DNA of 64,000 nucleotides from contig OY992536.1 in assembly GCA_963921195.1 (NCBI GenBank), forward strand, positions 108,216,778 through 108,280,777. Direction: 5' to 3'. The DNA comes from Pegoplata infirma. Taxonomy: Eukaryota > Arthropoda > Insecta > Diptera > Anthomyiidae. The number at the start of each line of letters is the position of its first letter. Positions within the stretch are counted from its first letter, which is position 1. A model generated the notes under the pieces. It saw only the letters and a program-made list of their open reading frames with translations, made no database searches and was not told the DNA's origin. This document shows, piece after piece, positions 1 to 11,402 of this stretch. The position numbers and the translations under genes are program-made.

Positions 1-417
1 ATGTAGACTTTAGTAGCTCTCAATTGTGGTATGTATGTTTTGTTGGATGAGACATAAATAAATTTTATTGCTTGTGATATCATTTACCCCCACATTTTGT
101 AAAACGTCGTGTTGTCAAAATTTCTGTAAGTCAAAAATTACATAGGCCAACAAATTTTTACCATATAACTTAGAGGATAATTTTCTTAGGGTTTGAAGTG
201 CGCTGAATCTGATCTCAGAATTTGCCTATCACATCAGGTTTTCGAGATATCTTAGCTTGAAGTAAAAAAAACCCACTTTTTTCAAATTTTGTCGGCCTGT
301 GTTATTATGATAAGATGGTATCCTGGGTATTCACACTAGAGATGACCGTGGGAGTAATTTTTGACTCCCACTCACTCACACTCACGACAGGAATTTTCAT
401 GATCATATTTCCATTTT
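1..417. other. Non-coding AT-rich flank
   Basis: I see no gene here. Around 336-395 there is a short block of GTGGGAG / CTCACTCACACTCACG words. It resembles the CTCACGCTCACGC blocks at 27.87-28.16 kb and 63.3-63.6 kb, so it is probably a fragment of the same dispersed repeat. Confidence 0.5.
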
Positions 418-1202
418 ATACATCGAGAGCCTGTATTCAAAACTTGCCATCTGCATTATTTTCGAAAGAGAGTTTTTGATACAAATATGTTCACTGAACC
501 AATATTGAACCAATATTTTTAAATAGTATTACAGAAGAGTATTAATAATAACTAGGGATGAGATTTCCATGCAAATGCATGTTTTTTGTCGATAGTCTAA
601 AAACGATATCGACCAATTATCTTTCCGAATCAAGAAATTTGCGCTAAAATGGCATTGATTTGTTTTTGCATATTTTTTGCATATTTTGGTAAAAATGCAT
701 ATTTTTGCATATTTTGATTTTAAATGCATATTTTGTGCATATTTCTTTAAACTTTAAAGTGCATATTTGTGCATATTTTGGCATAAACTAGCAAAAACAC
801 AAATTGAAATTTATTTTTTTTCAAAAACTATTTTAAATTTTAAAAATTTATTTGGAAAATAAGAAAAACCATTTTTTTTTGTTTTTAATTTATTTTTTTA
901 GATTTTCTTAATTTCTAAAAAAATCTCGTTTACATAAAGTTTTAAATGTTAGTATTTAAACCCGCCGCTATTTTTGTTTTTTAAGAAGTTTTTCCTATGA
1001 AAACAAGATTTTTATTACACACATTTTATTTTTTAGTGCATATTTTAAGGTTTTTTAGCGCATGTTTTGAAATTTTTAGTGCATGAAAATCTCATCCCTA
1101 ATAATAACTCTTAGAATTAGCTAAAAATAACAGTTATTTTTGATCAACTTAATAATGTCCTTTATGCAGATAGCAAGTTTTGAATATAAGCCTTCGACAT
1201 AC
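418..1202. mobile_element. Foldback MITE, copy 1 (split by a hAT MITE)
   Basis: The ends are inverted: ACATCGAGAGC followed by ATTCAAAACTTGCC at the left is mirrored by GCAAGTTTTGAATAT and CCTTCGACAT at the right. A second, uninterrupted copy lies at 15294-15555. Compared with it, this copy is broken by the 548-bp element at 553-1100. It is non-autonomous with no coding capacity, and its family is not recognised. Confidence 0.7.
553..1100. mobile_element. hAT-like MITE, 8-bp TSD ATAATAAC
   Basis: The terminal inverted repeat begins TAGGGATGAGATTT and ends CTCATCCCTA. It is flanked by an exact 8-bp duplication, ATAATAAC, at 545-552 and 1101-1108. An 8-bp duplication with a TAGGG end is typical of hAT elements. 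The left half holds many TGCATATTTT-like words, which could be subterminal transposase-binding repeats (inference). The unoccupied site is visible in the related copy at 15294-15555, where AGTTATTAT is uninterrupted. No coding capacity. Confidence 0.85.
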
Positions 1203-1359
1203 TACTTTTTTGAGAGCAGACGACGTTTTTATTACAATTTTTTTTTAATTTGTTGTAAAGAAAAGTTTCCCATTCTAATATCTTTCGCGAATGGGAAAAG
1301 TCTAAATCTGAGAATTTTTCTATAGGAGAAATTCTTTCTGCAAAAAAAGCTTTAAACTC

Positions 1360-2140
1360 ATACAATGTCTCAGATTCTTAGACATCTTTCGTAGAGAAAA
1401 AGTCTCAGATTCTGAGACACTTTCGGTGTAGAAAAGGTGTCAGATTCTGAGAGATTTTTTGATTTTGAGACATTTTTTATAAATAAAAAGTCTCAGATTT
1501 TGAGACATTTTTCATATAGAAAATGTCACTGGTTCTGAGACAAATTTCATATCGAAAAAGTCTCTGATTCGGAGACATTTTTCGTATAAGAAAATTCTGA
1601 GATTCTGAGACATTTTTCGTATAGAAAAGTCTCAGATTCTGAAATATTTGTCGTATAGAAAAAGTCTCAGACTCTGATACATTTTTCGTATAGAAAATGT
1701 CTCATTTTTCGTATGGAAAAAGTATCAGATTTGGAGATGTTTTTCGCATAGATAAGTATTAGATTCTAAAACCTGTTTCGTATAGAAAAAGTCTCAGATA
1801 TGTTTCGTAGAGAAAAAGTCTCAGATTCTGAGACATGTTTCGTATAGAAAAAGTGTCAGATGCTGAGACATTTTTCGTATAGAAAAAGACTCAGATTCTG
1901 AGACATTTTTCTTAAAGAAAAAGTCTAAGATTCTGAGACATTTTTCGTTAAGATGAAGTCACAGATTCTGAGACATTTTTCGTATAGAAAAAGTATCACA
2001 TCCAGAGAAATTTTTGTATAGAAAAAAATCTCAGATTATGAGACATTTTTCGTTTAGAAAAAGTCGTAGATGCCTCAATTTTCTAATAGAAAAAGTCACA
2101 GATTCTGAGACATTTTTCATTTAGAAAATATCTCAGATTC
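1360..2140 (+). repeat. Hairpin minisatellite A1 (left part)
   Basis: About 20 degenerate units of roughly 35-38 bp. Each has the dyad TCTCAGATTCTGAGA followed by ATTTTTCGTATAGAAAAAG. The array is interrupted at 2141 by the TIR element 2143-13405 and resumes at 13406 with the same unit. Related arrays lie at 35.2-36.3 kb and 52.5-54.8 kb. Confidence 0.85.
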
Positions 2141-3425
2141 TACACTCAAAAAAATAAACTGGTAAAACGACCGGTAAAATGCCTTGTAATCCCGTTCTAC
2201 CAATATTTAACAATTTTCCTTGTTTTTTAACAACAAATCTTGTACTTTGCTCAAACGAGAACTACAGTTTTATTGGTAATTTTACAAGTTTATTTTCGTA
2301 ATTGTATTCTACCATTTTGAAAGGTTATTTTACAAAAAAAACTGTAATTTTACAACAAAGTTTTTATTACGAGGATTCTAGTTGAATGTGGAAAGTTTCT
2401 GATCGTCATTTTCTTGGGAGTGACCAGAAATGATTCCTCTGTTTGACTGTCCAAGCAGCTCACTACTTCCGGTCCTAGACCAAGTATTTCCCGGGCAATG
2501 GCTTTCCAGCATCCGCTAAAAGCAACCTAGAGTGAGAAGGCGACCAGTCATGTTGCCTGAATGGTCATGGTAGATCCTGACGTCTCAGGCGAGTAGGTAA
2601 ATAAAAGTTTGCTGAAGTATGACTGCACCGTGGGATTGGACACGAAGATAGCAGCCCTATCACCAATCTAAGAAAGGAGGGCTAGCAACCCACTTTTCCG
2701 AAATCTATCTTGCTAACGAATCGCCAAACACACAGCCTCTAAATGAAAAACCGAAACCTTTGATGACGACCTTTGCATATCGAACAAGGACTATGATTGG
2801 ATACTGGAACGTAAGAACCCTAAGAGATAGCGATAACATCAGCGCTAGTATGAACTCCAAATATCTGCAGGTGGAGCGTGAAATGAGTAGGTATGGTCTT
2901 GCTATTTTAGGATTGAGTGAGGTTCGATGGACAGGCTCAGGAGAATTTTCGTCCCCCACTTCCCAAACAACCATGTTATACTCTGGAAAAGAGATTGGTT
3001 GTAACCACGAATCTGGTGTCGGATTGATGCTACAAATAATGCTCAGAAAAGTCTTATTAACTGGAAACCTGTGTCTGACCGAATAATACTCGCTCGTTTT
3101 GCATCTAAGATCATAAATATAACAATTATTGATTTTTGCAATGCCAGAAAACTTGTCATTAGTGGCACACTATTCGAGCATAAAACGTGTCATAAATTAA
3201 CCTGTTTGTCTCCTGATATACATAACACAGCAAATCAAATTGATCACTGTGCTATAAGCCACCGTTATAGAAAATGTCTCCTAGATGTACGCAGCAAAAG
3301 AGGAGCAGACATAGGACAATCTCGAGATCATTACCTAGTGGTAGCAAAAATTCGGCTCTGTAAAGCAGAATCCAGAAAAGGGTTAACAATATACGGCCCA
3401 AAAAATATGATATTGAACGCCTTAA

Positions 3426-3930
3426 CCCATTACTGCCTGCCCATAGATCGGCTCGTACGATTTTGATGAAATTTTGATATGTGTGCCTGGAAGACCACAG
3501 AAGTTGATAGAAAAAATAAAAAAAAAATTTACCTCAGCTCCGACCTGAGATATGGCATGGGTATTAGGGCGTGTAATTTTTTACTTTTATTTTTGTTTGA
3601 GCTGAAAGGGGTCCAAAAAGTTTCTATTGGGTGTCAAAATAACTCCAATTAATTTTCGTGAAAACCAAAATTGTCCTTACCCTCCCGCAACGCGTTTTAG
3701 GTGCACTTTTCCTGAGTATTTTCGATAAAGAAAAATCTTCGCTTTTTGTCAGTGAAAAACAAAAGTTCAACAAAACAAAAAAAATCTTGTTAAATGTTCA
3801 CATTTAGCCCAATCTCTTCTCTTTTTTATGAAAAAATAATTAGCCCAATAGCTTCCATCTGGCCCGCTCTAAATTTTTTTAAGTATCAACACTTTTTGGG
3901 GTATTTAAATACCCATTAGGCAGGAATGGG
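3426..3930. mobile_element. piggyBac-like MITE flanked by TTAA
   Basis: TTAA stands at 3422-3425 and 3931-3934. The ends are CCCATTACTGCCT and, reverse-complemented, CCCATTCCTGCCT. TTAA targets and CCC ends are characteristic of piggyBac. It is 505 bp with no ORF. Its middle (about 3595-3720) is similar to segments at 41.6 kb and, inverted, at 42.34-42.46 kb, so the family is dispersed here. It lies in the LINE, whose frame (KYDIERLNNTDV) is restored by removing it. Confidence 0.85.
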
Positions 3931-4782
3931 TTAATAACACTGATGTCAAAGTAAACTTTACAACGCAGCTACGCGAAGCATTAAACAGACCCGAAGTCGA
4001 ATCACTTACTACAGTAACTTCAAAATGGGACCACATTAAAGCCACAATAAAATCCTGTGCTGACCGTGCGATCGGGCCAGCACCCAAGGGTAAACAAGAA
4101 TGGATGACCGATGAAACGTGGAATATTATTTCAGAACGACGAAAACTTAAAGAAGAAGTAGCATCAGCGGATAACCACAAACTAAAGGCTAACCTCGAAA
4201 TGAATTATCGTGGCCTGCATAAAACAGTACAACGAGCGGTGCGAAGGGATAAAAGAAAGCATATTGACCGCATGGCGGAAGAAGCCGAGAAGGCAGCACA
4301 AGCTGGTAACACACGTACATTAGACCGGGTCGAAAAAAAAGTTCCCATTGTGCGGGCTTAATTTTAAAGCTTACCTCGAAAAAGTTCCATAGCCAAAATA
4401 TAAGATTTTTAGGTCGCGATTTGGTACCGCCGAAATCGTTATTTGTTCATAACTTTGTCATTTGATGTCCGATCGTTTTAAAAAAAAATTTGTTTGAAAG
4501 TCCTCCGCGAGTACTAAATTTGACCCATATCTGGTTTTGACCTCTGAGCTCATCTTCGTGTCATGAGTGTTAGTTTCTCAGCTTTCTACCCACCTAAATG
4601 ATTTTTATTTTTCCATTAAATTATAGCATTAAAAAATTCATGAAATTCTTCCCTTAGAAGTACCCTCTTAAATTAATTAACAAAAAAGTTACATTCAATT
4701 TTAAATTTCCATAGAAAAAGATTTAAAACACTTGTTCGTATGTATTTAAATACAAACTAAAAAAATTAAATATAGTTTAAAG

Positions 4783-7757
4783 CAGCGGTTACCAACCTTT
4801 TTGGCTCGCGTACCACTAAATTTCAATTTTATCAGCCGCGTACCCCCTACCAAGTTTTTTTCCAAAAACTTCACATTTAAATATGGTTAGAAAATTTAAA
4901 CAAAATTATATTGTAAAGTTTAATTCATTGTTTTACTTTTACTTGTACATGAAACTTAAAGTTTATATAAAAAAAACAAAACATAAAAATTCACAATTCA
5001 AAATTAACAAAAACTTAAAAGTTTATAATAAAATAGATTTTTTTAGTATCCTTAAGGAACTAAGCAAAAAATTATATTTTAAGGTTTAATTATATTTCAT
5101 ACATTAAATTCAGAAAAACATAACTAAAAATTAAGAGGTAACAAACACTTAACAACTAATAACAATTTAATTAAATTAAGTTTTTAGTGCGATATTTGGT
5201 ATTGAACCTGTGATAAAAGAATATCAATATTTGGCTCAATTTTGCATAATTTTAATCTCATATTAGGTTCTAAGTTCAATTTATTTCTATATTTAGTTTT
5301 TATTCCTACCATAGATGAAAATCCAGCTTCACACAAATATGTGGATGTAAACGGTAATAAAAATTTTATAGCTTCGTTGTATAACGAATTGTATTCACAT
5401 TTCTGTTTTATCCAGAAAGAGTACAGGTCTGTATTTTGAAAACAAATTTTCTGCATTGGATCGCACGAGAGTTCAATTAATTCTTCTTGATTTTTAAGAC
5501 ACATTGTAGAAGGTTGTTGTTCTAAAAATGGGTTTTGAATCCACAAGTATTCACTACATTCTTGACTAAAATATTGTTCGAAACTACTTATTAGCATTTT
5601 GCAATGTTTTATAATTGAGGTATTAATTTGGCATGAGTCTTGAATTTGCTTTTCGATTAAAAATGTTTCCAAATTTGGTAAGGACTGGTAATTATTTTGG
5701 GTTACAGTATCCGCTATTAGTTTTAACTTCTTCTTCATAGCATTAATTTTTCCGTCTACAATAAACGGTGTATTTGATGGACCTTGTAAACTCAGGTTTA
5801 AATCATTTAATCGGGTAAAAATATCCGCGAGATATGATAATTTTTGTAGCCAAATATCATCTAAAAATCGTTTGTGTAACTCAAATTTCATTTCATTTAA
5901 AAAAATTTCTACTTCAGTTCTAAGTTCTAACAAACGATTTAACATTTTTCCTCTCGACAGCCATCTTATTTCAGTATTTAAAAGCAGACTGGTGTGGGCA
6001 CTATCCATGTCAGCACACAGCAGGCCAAATAAGCGAGAGTTAAGGGATCTAGATTTAATAAAATTAACTACCTTAACAGCATCATCAAGCACTTCTTTCA
6101 AGTCATCAGGAATTCTTTTACAAACTAATGCTTCTCGATGTATAACACAGTGGGTAAATTTACAATCGGGAGAAACAGCCTTCACTTTTGTGATTACCCC
6201 ATTGTATTTGCCTGTCATAGCTCGAGCACCGTCTGTACATAACCCAACACATCGCTTCCAGTCAAGAGTATTTTCCATTATAAATTGATTTAACTTTTTA
6301 AATATTTCATCTGATGTCGTACGAGTTGGTAGCTCTTCACAAAATAAAAAATCTTCTTTTAATTCCGAATCAAAAATATATCGAATAAACACAAGTAATT
6401 GAGCACAATGAGCTATATCTGTGCTTTCATCAATTTGAATAGAAAAAAAATCACTTTCTTTAACTTGGTTTATTAACAGTTCTTTTACATTTAAAGCCAT
6501 TGCATTAATTCTGCGACTCACTGTTTTATTTGAAAGAGACACCGTATCCAATTTTTTTGCTTGATCTTCACCTAACATACATTTTACGATTGCTTTTGTA
6601 GCTGGAAAAATTAACTCCTCTCCTATAGTATGTGGTTTACCGCACTTCGCAATTTGGTATGACACTAAAAACGATGCTTCTACCGCCTTTTTGGTAGTTA
6701 CACAGAATGAAGACAGTGTTGTTTGGCTGGTTCTCATTTCAAGTTTTTTTGCTCAAAAAAGGCTTTTGGGTTATTTTGCAAACTAGAATGCTTAGTCGTA
6801 ATATGTCTTTTTAATAATGATGGTTTCATGGAGTGATTAGATAGAACCTCATGACATATAACGCACTGGGGTCGTTCATCACAACCTTCTTCAGCCAAAA
6901 CACTAAACCCGTATTTTATATAATCCTCATTATATTTTCGCGTAACCTTAAATTTTTTTGGAGCGCTAATTGGTGGAGATTCCGATCCATTAGATTGCAT
7001 TTCTGTGATATGGCTAGTCTGAGGATGATTGGAATCAATGCATTCTACATTTGTATCTGTACTTTTATCTCTATTTTTTTTTATTAACCACTTATCCATA
7101 ACAAAAAATTAAAAATATAAACGACCGCACTTGTTTAATAAATGTAATCAACTAACAAAAAGTAATCCTTTTTGTTAAAAATGTAAATTTTAGACATACC
7201 ATTTCAAAGAAACATCGTAGCCTTTGTTTTCAAAAAATAACGGATCAATTTTAAAAAAAAATATGAAAAAGTTAACATATTTTAAGGATAAATACAAAGT
7301 CGAAGCCAAATATTGATGCGCAGGAAATCTTGAACACAATTGGGTCAGCAATTCATAGCGACAACCTGTCGTTCATGCTCAACAAAAACAGTGTGCGGTT
7401 ATCGTTTGCCGACCTAATTGTAAATAACCCCTTAGTAAGAATTTTTAAAAAAAGTGTAGTATAATTTTAGGATCCCAAAAAATATAATTAAACTAGAAGT
7501 TTTGAAAAAAGCTTAGAATAATGTTAGGATCCAATAAAAAATATAATTACACTTTAAATAAAATATATTTTTTTAAGACACAAAAAAAAATTTGTAAGTA
7601 AATGTGTATTCATAAAAAAAAAAATATCCAAAAATTTGTTAAACTTTATTACTAAACAAAAAAAAAAAACCGAAAAAATAACTAAAATTTCGCGTACCAC
7701 CGCGGGCAGTTTCGCGTACCACCTAGTGGTACGCGTACCATAGGTTGGTAACCGCTG
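4783..7757 (-). mobile_element. hAT transposon, 2,975 bp, TSD GTTTAAAG
   Basis: The TIRs begin CAGCGGTTACCAACC at both ends (right end reverse-complemented). They are flanked by an exact 8-bp duplication, GTTTAAAG, at 4775-4782 and 7758-7765. The CAG start, TTACCAACC sequence and 8-bp duplication are hAT hallmarks. It encodes one transposase on the - strand, and inserted into one arm of the foldback MITE. Subterminal regions repeat CGCGTACCAC-like words, plausible transposase sites. It is close to intact apart from a coding frameshift, so it is one of the younger insertions. Confidence 0.93.
5184..7099 (-). pseudogene. hAT transposase, ZBED5-like, one frameshift
   Basis: This would be the cut-and-paste transposase of the surrounding element. 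The first 121 codons (7099 to 6734, start MDKWLIKKNRD) carry a BED-type zinc finger: CVICHEVL, then HITTKH. The next frame (6737 to 5184, 517 codons) carries the RNase H-like core: IQIDEST with the first Asp, CTDGARAMTGKYNGV with the second, then a long insertion domain. The C-terminal hAT dimerisation region is FLLPFTSTYLCEAGFSSM. The two frames join across a 7-A run just after FFEQK, consistent with a single-base indel. It resembles the ZBED5/SCAND3-like family; about 635 codons is normal for that group. Ribosomal slippage on the A-run cannot be excluded. Confidence 0.85.
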
Positions 7758-9295
7758 GTTTAAAGGCATAATAAGTAACAAGTGTTTTTTCTAATTTTCT
7801 TTATATTGTATATGAAAATCTTAAATCAAATGTAACTTTTTTGTTAATAAATTTAACTGGATACTTCCAAGGGAAGAATTTCATGAATTTTTTAGTGCTA
7901 TAATTTAATGGAAAAATAAAAATCATTTAAGTGGGTAGAAAGATGAGAAACTAACAATCATAACAGGAAGATGAGCTCTGAGGTTAAAACCAGATATGAG
8001 TCAACTTTAGTACTCGCTGAGGACTTTCTAACAATTTTTTTTTTAAAACGATCGGACATCAACTGACAAAGCTATGAACAAAAAACGATTTCGGCGGTAC
8101 CAAATCGCGACCTAAAAATCAAATATTTTGGCTATGGAACTTTTTCGAGGTAAGCTTTAAAATTAAGCCCGCACAATAGGAACTCTTTTTTTATCCTTTA
8201 TGGTCGACCCAGTCTAACGTACATTTTTTAAAGTCACAAAACAACTAGCAGACCGTAAGTTGCGTATAGAACACCCTGTGAGAGATTTGCAGGGGAATCT
8301 TCTCAACACCGACCAGGAACAACTTCAACGATGGAAGGAACATTTTTCCACCGTGTTAAACTGTGTTATAGATGAAACTCTTGAGCCACCTATTTTAATT
8401 AATCCACAAGCTAGTACAAATTCGAGAATAAGAATAGCACCGCCTAGTATAACAGAAACTATTGCTGCTATAAAACAACTTCCAAATGGAAAAGCAGCTG
8501 GAACTGATGGTATTCCTGCAGAAATTTATAAATGTGATCCGGAGCTTTCAGCACAACTTTTACACCCTCTGATCACCGAAACCTGGGAAACTGAATCCTT
8601 TCCGGAGGGATGGAAAGATGGTATAATTGTGAAAATCGCGAAAATTGTTCAAACTGGCGGGGTATATGTGTTTTGCCAACTGTAGCCAAAATAGTTGCAA
8701 AAATAATATTAAATCGCATTAAGGATCATTTGAAACAGACCATCAGCTCATGCCAAGCCGGATTTCGCAGTGGCTCTTCGTGCGCAGACTATGTTAACTC
8801 ATTACGCATCATCATAGAACAAAGCGTTGAGTTCAATTCCAAACTTCATCTTATATTTATAGATTTTGAAAAAGCGTTCGATTCAATTAATCGAGAATGT
8901 ATATGGTCAGCTCTGCGAAGAAGAAATATACCTCAAAAAATTATATCTCTAATAAAAGAAAGCTATAACAGTGCAAAATGCTTTGTTCTCCATAAGGGAA
9001 AACTTTCCTACCCTTTTATGGTAGAAAGTGGAGTTCGCCAGGGTTGCATACTATCACCTCTTTTGTTTCTTGTCCTCATCGAAGATGTTCTCAACGCTAT
9101 TGAGAATAAAAGGCAAGGAATACAATGAAAAATCAATAACCAATATCTTAACTACCTGGCCTATGCTGACGATATCTGTTTGCTTTCTCACAAGCTTAAT
9201 GACCTAAGACAAACAACTATAGATCTGTACGAAAAATTACAATACACAGGACTCAAAATAAACGGTGGCAAAACAAAAACACTAACAAGGGAAGT

Positions 9296-9883
9296 CTCCC
9301 TGGTGTCACCCTCCGATCTTCATGAAATTTGGATATGTTATTAAGAACGAAAATTAATTCGACACGTATTTTTTTTTAGCGGCCCAAACTCATTTTTAGG
9401 GGGGGTCGATTTGTATGGGGGGAAATTGACCTTTTTCAGTTTTTTACGATTTACGCCTATTTCAACAAAGTTAATATAGGCACGTGTGGTATCAGATTAA
9501 AGGTAATAAAAATACCTATCTCGTGAAGCTAACAACGGCCCAAGAAGTTAATATTTTTTGACCTATTAACAAAAATGTCCTAAAATTTGGGTATTTTACT
9601 CAATATGACGAAAAGTTGTGCATGTTTGGACACGTTCTTAGTACACGTAGATAGGTTTTTCAAAGACCTTTCATTTGGTATGTAACATGACTAGGTTTCT
9701 TTGTATAATATAGGAGATAAACGAAAAAAACTGAAGAATGGCATTGTCTTCCCCCCTCCTTTTTACCCTCTAAATATGAATTTGGACCGCTAAAAAAAAT
9801 ACATGTCCCTTTATTTTTTCTACTCTATAAAATAAAACCAATTCCATAAAGATCCGCGGGTGACACTAGGGAGACTTCCCTTG
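9296..9883. mobile_element. PIF/Harbinger-like MITE, TSD TAA
   Basis: The TIR is CAAGGGAAGTCTCCCT, then a G/A difference, then GTGTCACCC at both ends. It is flanked by TAA at 9293-9295 and 9884-9886. Three-base TWA duplications are typical of PIF/Harbinger. It is 588 bp, non-coding, and sits in the LINE between KTKTL and SVGTTTVP, which rejoin in frame when it is removed. Inner sequence (GGGGGG...AAATTGACC; CGCTAAAAAAAATACATG) is shared with the element at 17779-18331. Confidence 0.85.
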
Positions 9884-10542
9884 TAAGTGTTGGTACAACA
9901 ACAGTTCCAATGACCATCAACAACCAAACTTTTGAGGCAAGTGAACATTTCTGTTATCTTGGATGCGAGATCTCTTCTAATGGTGGAACAGACATTGATG
10001 TTGATGCTAGAATTAACAAGGCTAGATCGTCTTTTGGCATACTAGCCCCAAACTGGCAAAGTAATAAAATAAGTCAAACCACTAAGCTCAGAATTTTCGA
10101 GTCAAATGCCAAGTCTGTCCTATTATATGGGTGCACGACCTGGAAGGTTACCAACAGCATCACAAGACGTCTGCAAACATTTGTCAATCGTTGCTTAAGA
10201 AGGATATTACGCATCTTCTGGCCTCGAACAATATCGAATGAAGAGCTGTTATTAAAAGCAGGACAAATGGAAGTAGCAACTGAAATTCGCAAGCGAAAGT
10301 TTCAGTGGATTGGACACACCCTTCGTCGGAATGATGAGAATGTATCCAAGCAAGCTCTTAGATGGAACCCATTTCATCAAGATGGTAGAGAAAGCGGTAG
10401 GCCGCGTACAACATGGAGACGTTCAACAGAATCCGAAATGAATCAATTAGGTGTATCTTGGAACGAATTAAGGTCTATTTCTCAAAACCGAGTCAGATGG
10501 AGATCTGCAATTGTTGGCGCCCTATGCTCCAGTGGGAGTTAG

Positions 10543-11400
10543 AGGAATACACTCATAAAAGTTTTACAGTTACTGTTTCACAGTCAAACAAATAGTTTTC
10601 GTTTTTGTTAATATTAAAAGAAAATTCGTTTGTTTCAAATACAAATATTCTTAACAACTTTTTGAACGTTTATTCAAATACATAACTGTCTTTTAAATAA
10701 AATTTTCCGTAACGTTTGTTTTTTTTCAGTTATTTAAAAAACAAACCACATTATTTTATTTGTCGTTTGTTATTTGTCAGTTATTTAAAAATTTCTAAAA
10801 TTAGAATTTTTTTTTGAATTTGAAAATGAAATTTAGTTGCTGAAAATATAAGTAGCTTGTGGCCATAGAGAAACATAGAGGCGAAGGCGTCAAAAATTGA
10901 GTTGTCAAAGTACAACTTGTATACATGTATTTGTTGACAAAGTACGACTTGTAAACATGTATTGTGTGGTGAATTCACATCGACAACGTACGTGTGAGAA
11001 ATTAGAAAAAGATAGCAATATTGTTTTTTCTTTCACCTTCGCCTCTATGTTTCTCTATGCTTGTGGCACAGAGGGTAGCGTGGTGGGCTATCAGCCAGAA
11101 ATTATGAGTTCGATTCTGCTCAGGTTCGAAGTTTTTTAAAATTATTTCTAAAAAAATAAATAAAAATGAATGTAAATTTCCGTTATTTTAACCGTTTTTT
11201 CCGTAAAATTTTGTCAGTCATTTTTTACGGATTTTTAAGTTATTTTTACGGATTTCAACAGTTATTAATTAACATTTAAAAATAACTGAGAAATGTTTTT
11301 GTTTTAAATGAAATGTAATTAGTCCGTTTTTTAAATAAAGTTTCATTTGTTTCAAACGTATTTTCTGTTGAATTTACTTACATAATATTTTAAGTGTATA
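10543..11400. repeat. LINE 3' region with inverted repeat and tRNA-like piece
   Basis: No ORF is convincing. An exact 24-bp inverted repeat containing CATAGAGAAACATAGAGGCG sits near 10864-10887 and, reversed, at 11034-11060. Between the arms, a unit of about 33 bp (TTGTCAAAGTAC, then ACTTGTA and ACATGTATT) is duplicated. Just outside the right arm, 11076-11090 looks like an RNA polymerase III A box (TAGCGTGGTGGGCTA). 11106-11116 looks like a B box (GAGTTCGATTC). The A-to-B distance is 30 bp, shorter than the roughly 43 bp of a real tRNA, so this is at most a decayed tRNA-derived sequence. Confidence 0.5.
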
Positions 11401-11402
11401 TA

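Larger units (their letters stand above)
4321..8216. mobile_element. Foldback MITE with 8-bp TSD ACGTACAT
   Basis: The flanks carry an exact 8-bp duplication, ACGTACAT (4313-4320 and 8217-8224). The termini are TAGACCGGGTCGA and, inverted, TAGACTGGGTCGA. The arms of about 450 bp (4321-4774 and 7766-8216) are nearly perfect inverted copies; for example, GTGCGGGCTTAATTTTAAAG appears inverted at the other end. Without the internal hAT insertion it is about 913 bp, essentially all hairpin. It inserted in the LINE coding region, and removal rejoins the codons ACA-TTT-TTT-AAA. An 8-bp TSD suggests hAT, but the TAGAC end is unusual, so the superfamily is inferred. Confidence 0.85.
2760..10542 (+). 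pseudogene. LINE endonuclease-reverse transcriptase, dead
   Basis: The fragments would cut target DNA and copy the LINE RNA. The endonuclease N-terminus is at 2760-3050, with motifs IGYWNVRTL and GLSEVRWTGSGE. The linker (KYDIERLNNTDVKVNF, split by the TTAA MITE) continues to 4320. The RT begins after 8224 with NGKAAGTDGIPAEIYK and continues with SCQAGFRSGSSCADYV, FIDFEKAFDS, GVRQGCILSPLLF and YADD (9162-9173). The C-terminal part, 9887-10542, has YLGCEIS, GHTLRR and GRPRTTWRR. Deleting each MITE with one target duplication rejoins the reading frame. The gene is nevertheless dead: there is a frame change near 8640-8660, an in-frame TGA at about 9126, and frame changes in the endonuclease part. 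Confidence 0.85.
2388..11400 (+). mobile_element. Non-LTR retrotransposon (LINE), nested host of three MITEs
   Basis: This insertion lies inside E1. The 13-bp word ATTCTAGTTGAAT occurs at 2375-2387 and again at 12921-12933, as a LINE target duplication would. The second copy follows another TIR element (11403-12918) that seems to have landed at the LINE 3' end, so the exact 3' boundary is uncertain. Coding remnants run from about 2760 to 10542 and are interrupted at 3426-3930, 4321-8216 and 9296-9883. No poly-A tail was found. Endonuclease plus reverse transcriptase without an obvious RNase H suggests an RTE/CR1-like group, but the clade is not certain. Confidence 0.75.

Noticed and set aside
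5872..6288. 138-codon frame on the + strand
   Set aside because: Antisense shadow of the hAT transposase.
11071..11125. Functional tRNA gene
   Set aside because: A and B boxes are only 30 bp apart and no cloverleaf stems form; kept only as a possible decayed tRNA-derived piece.
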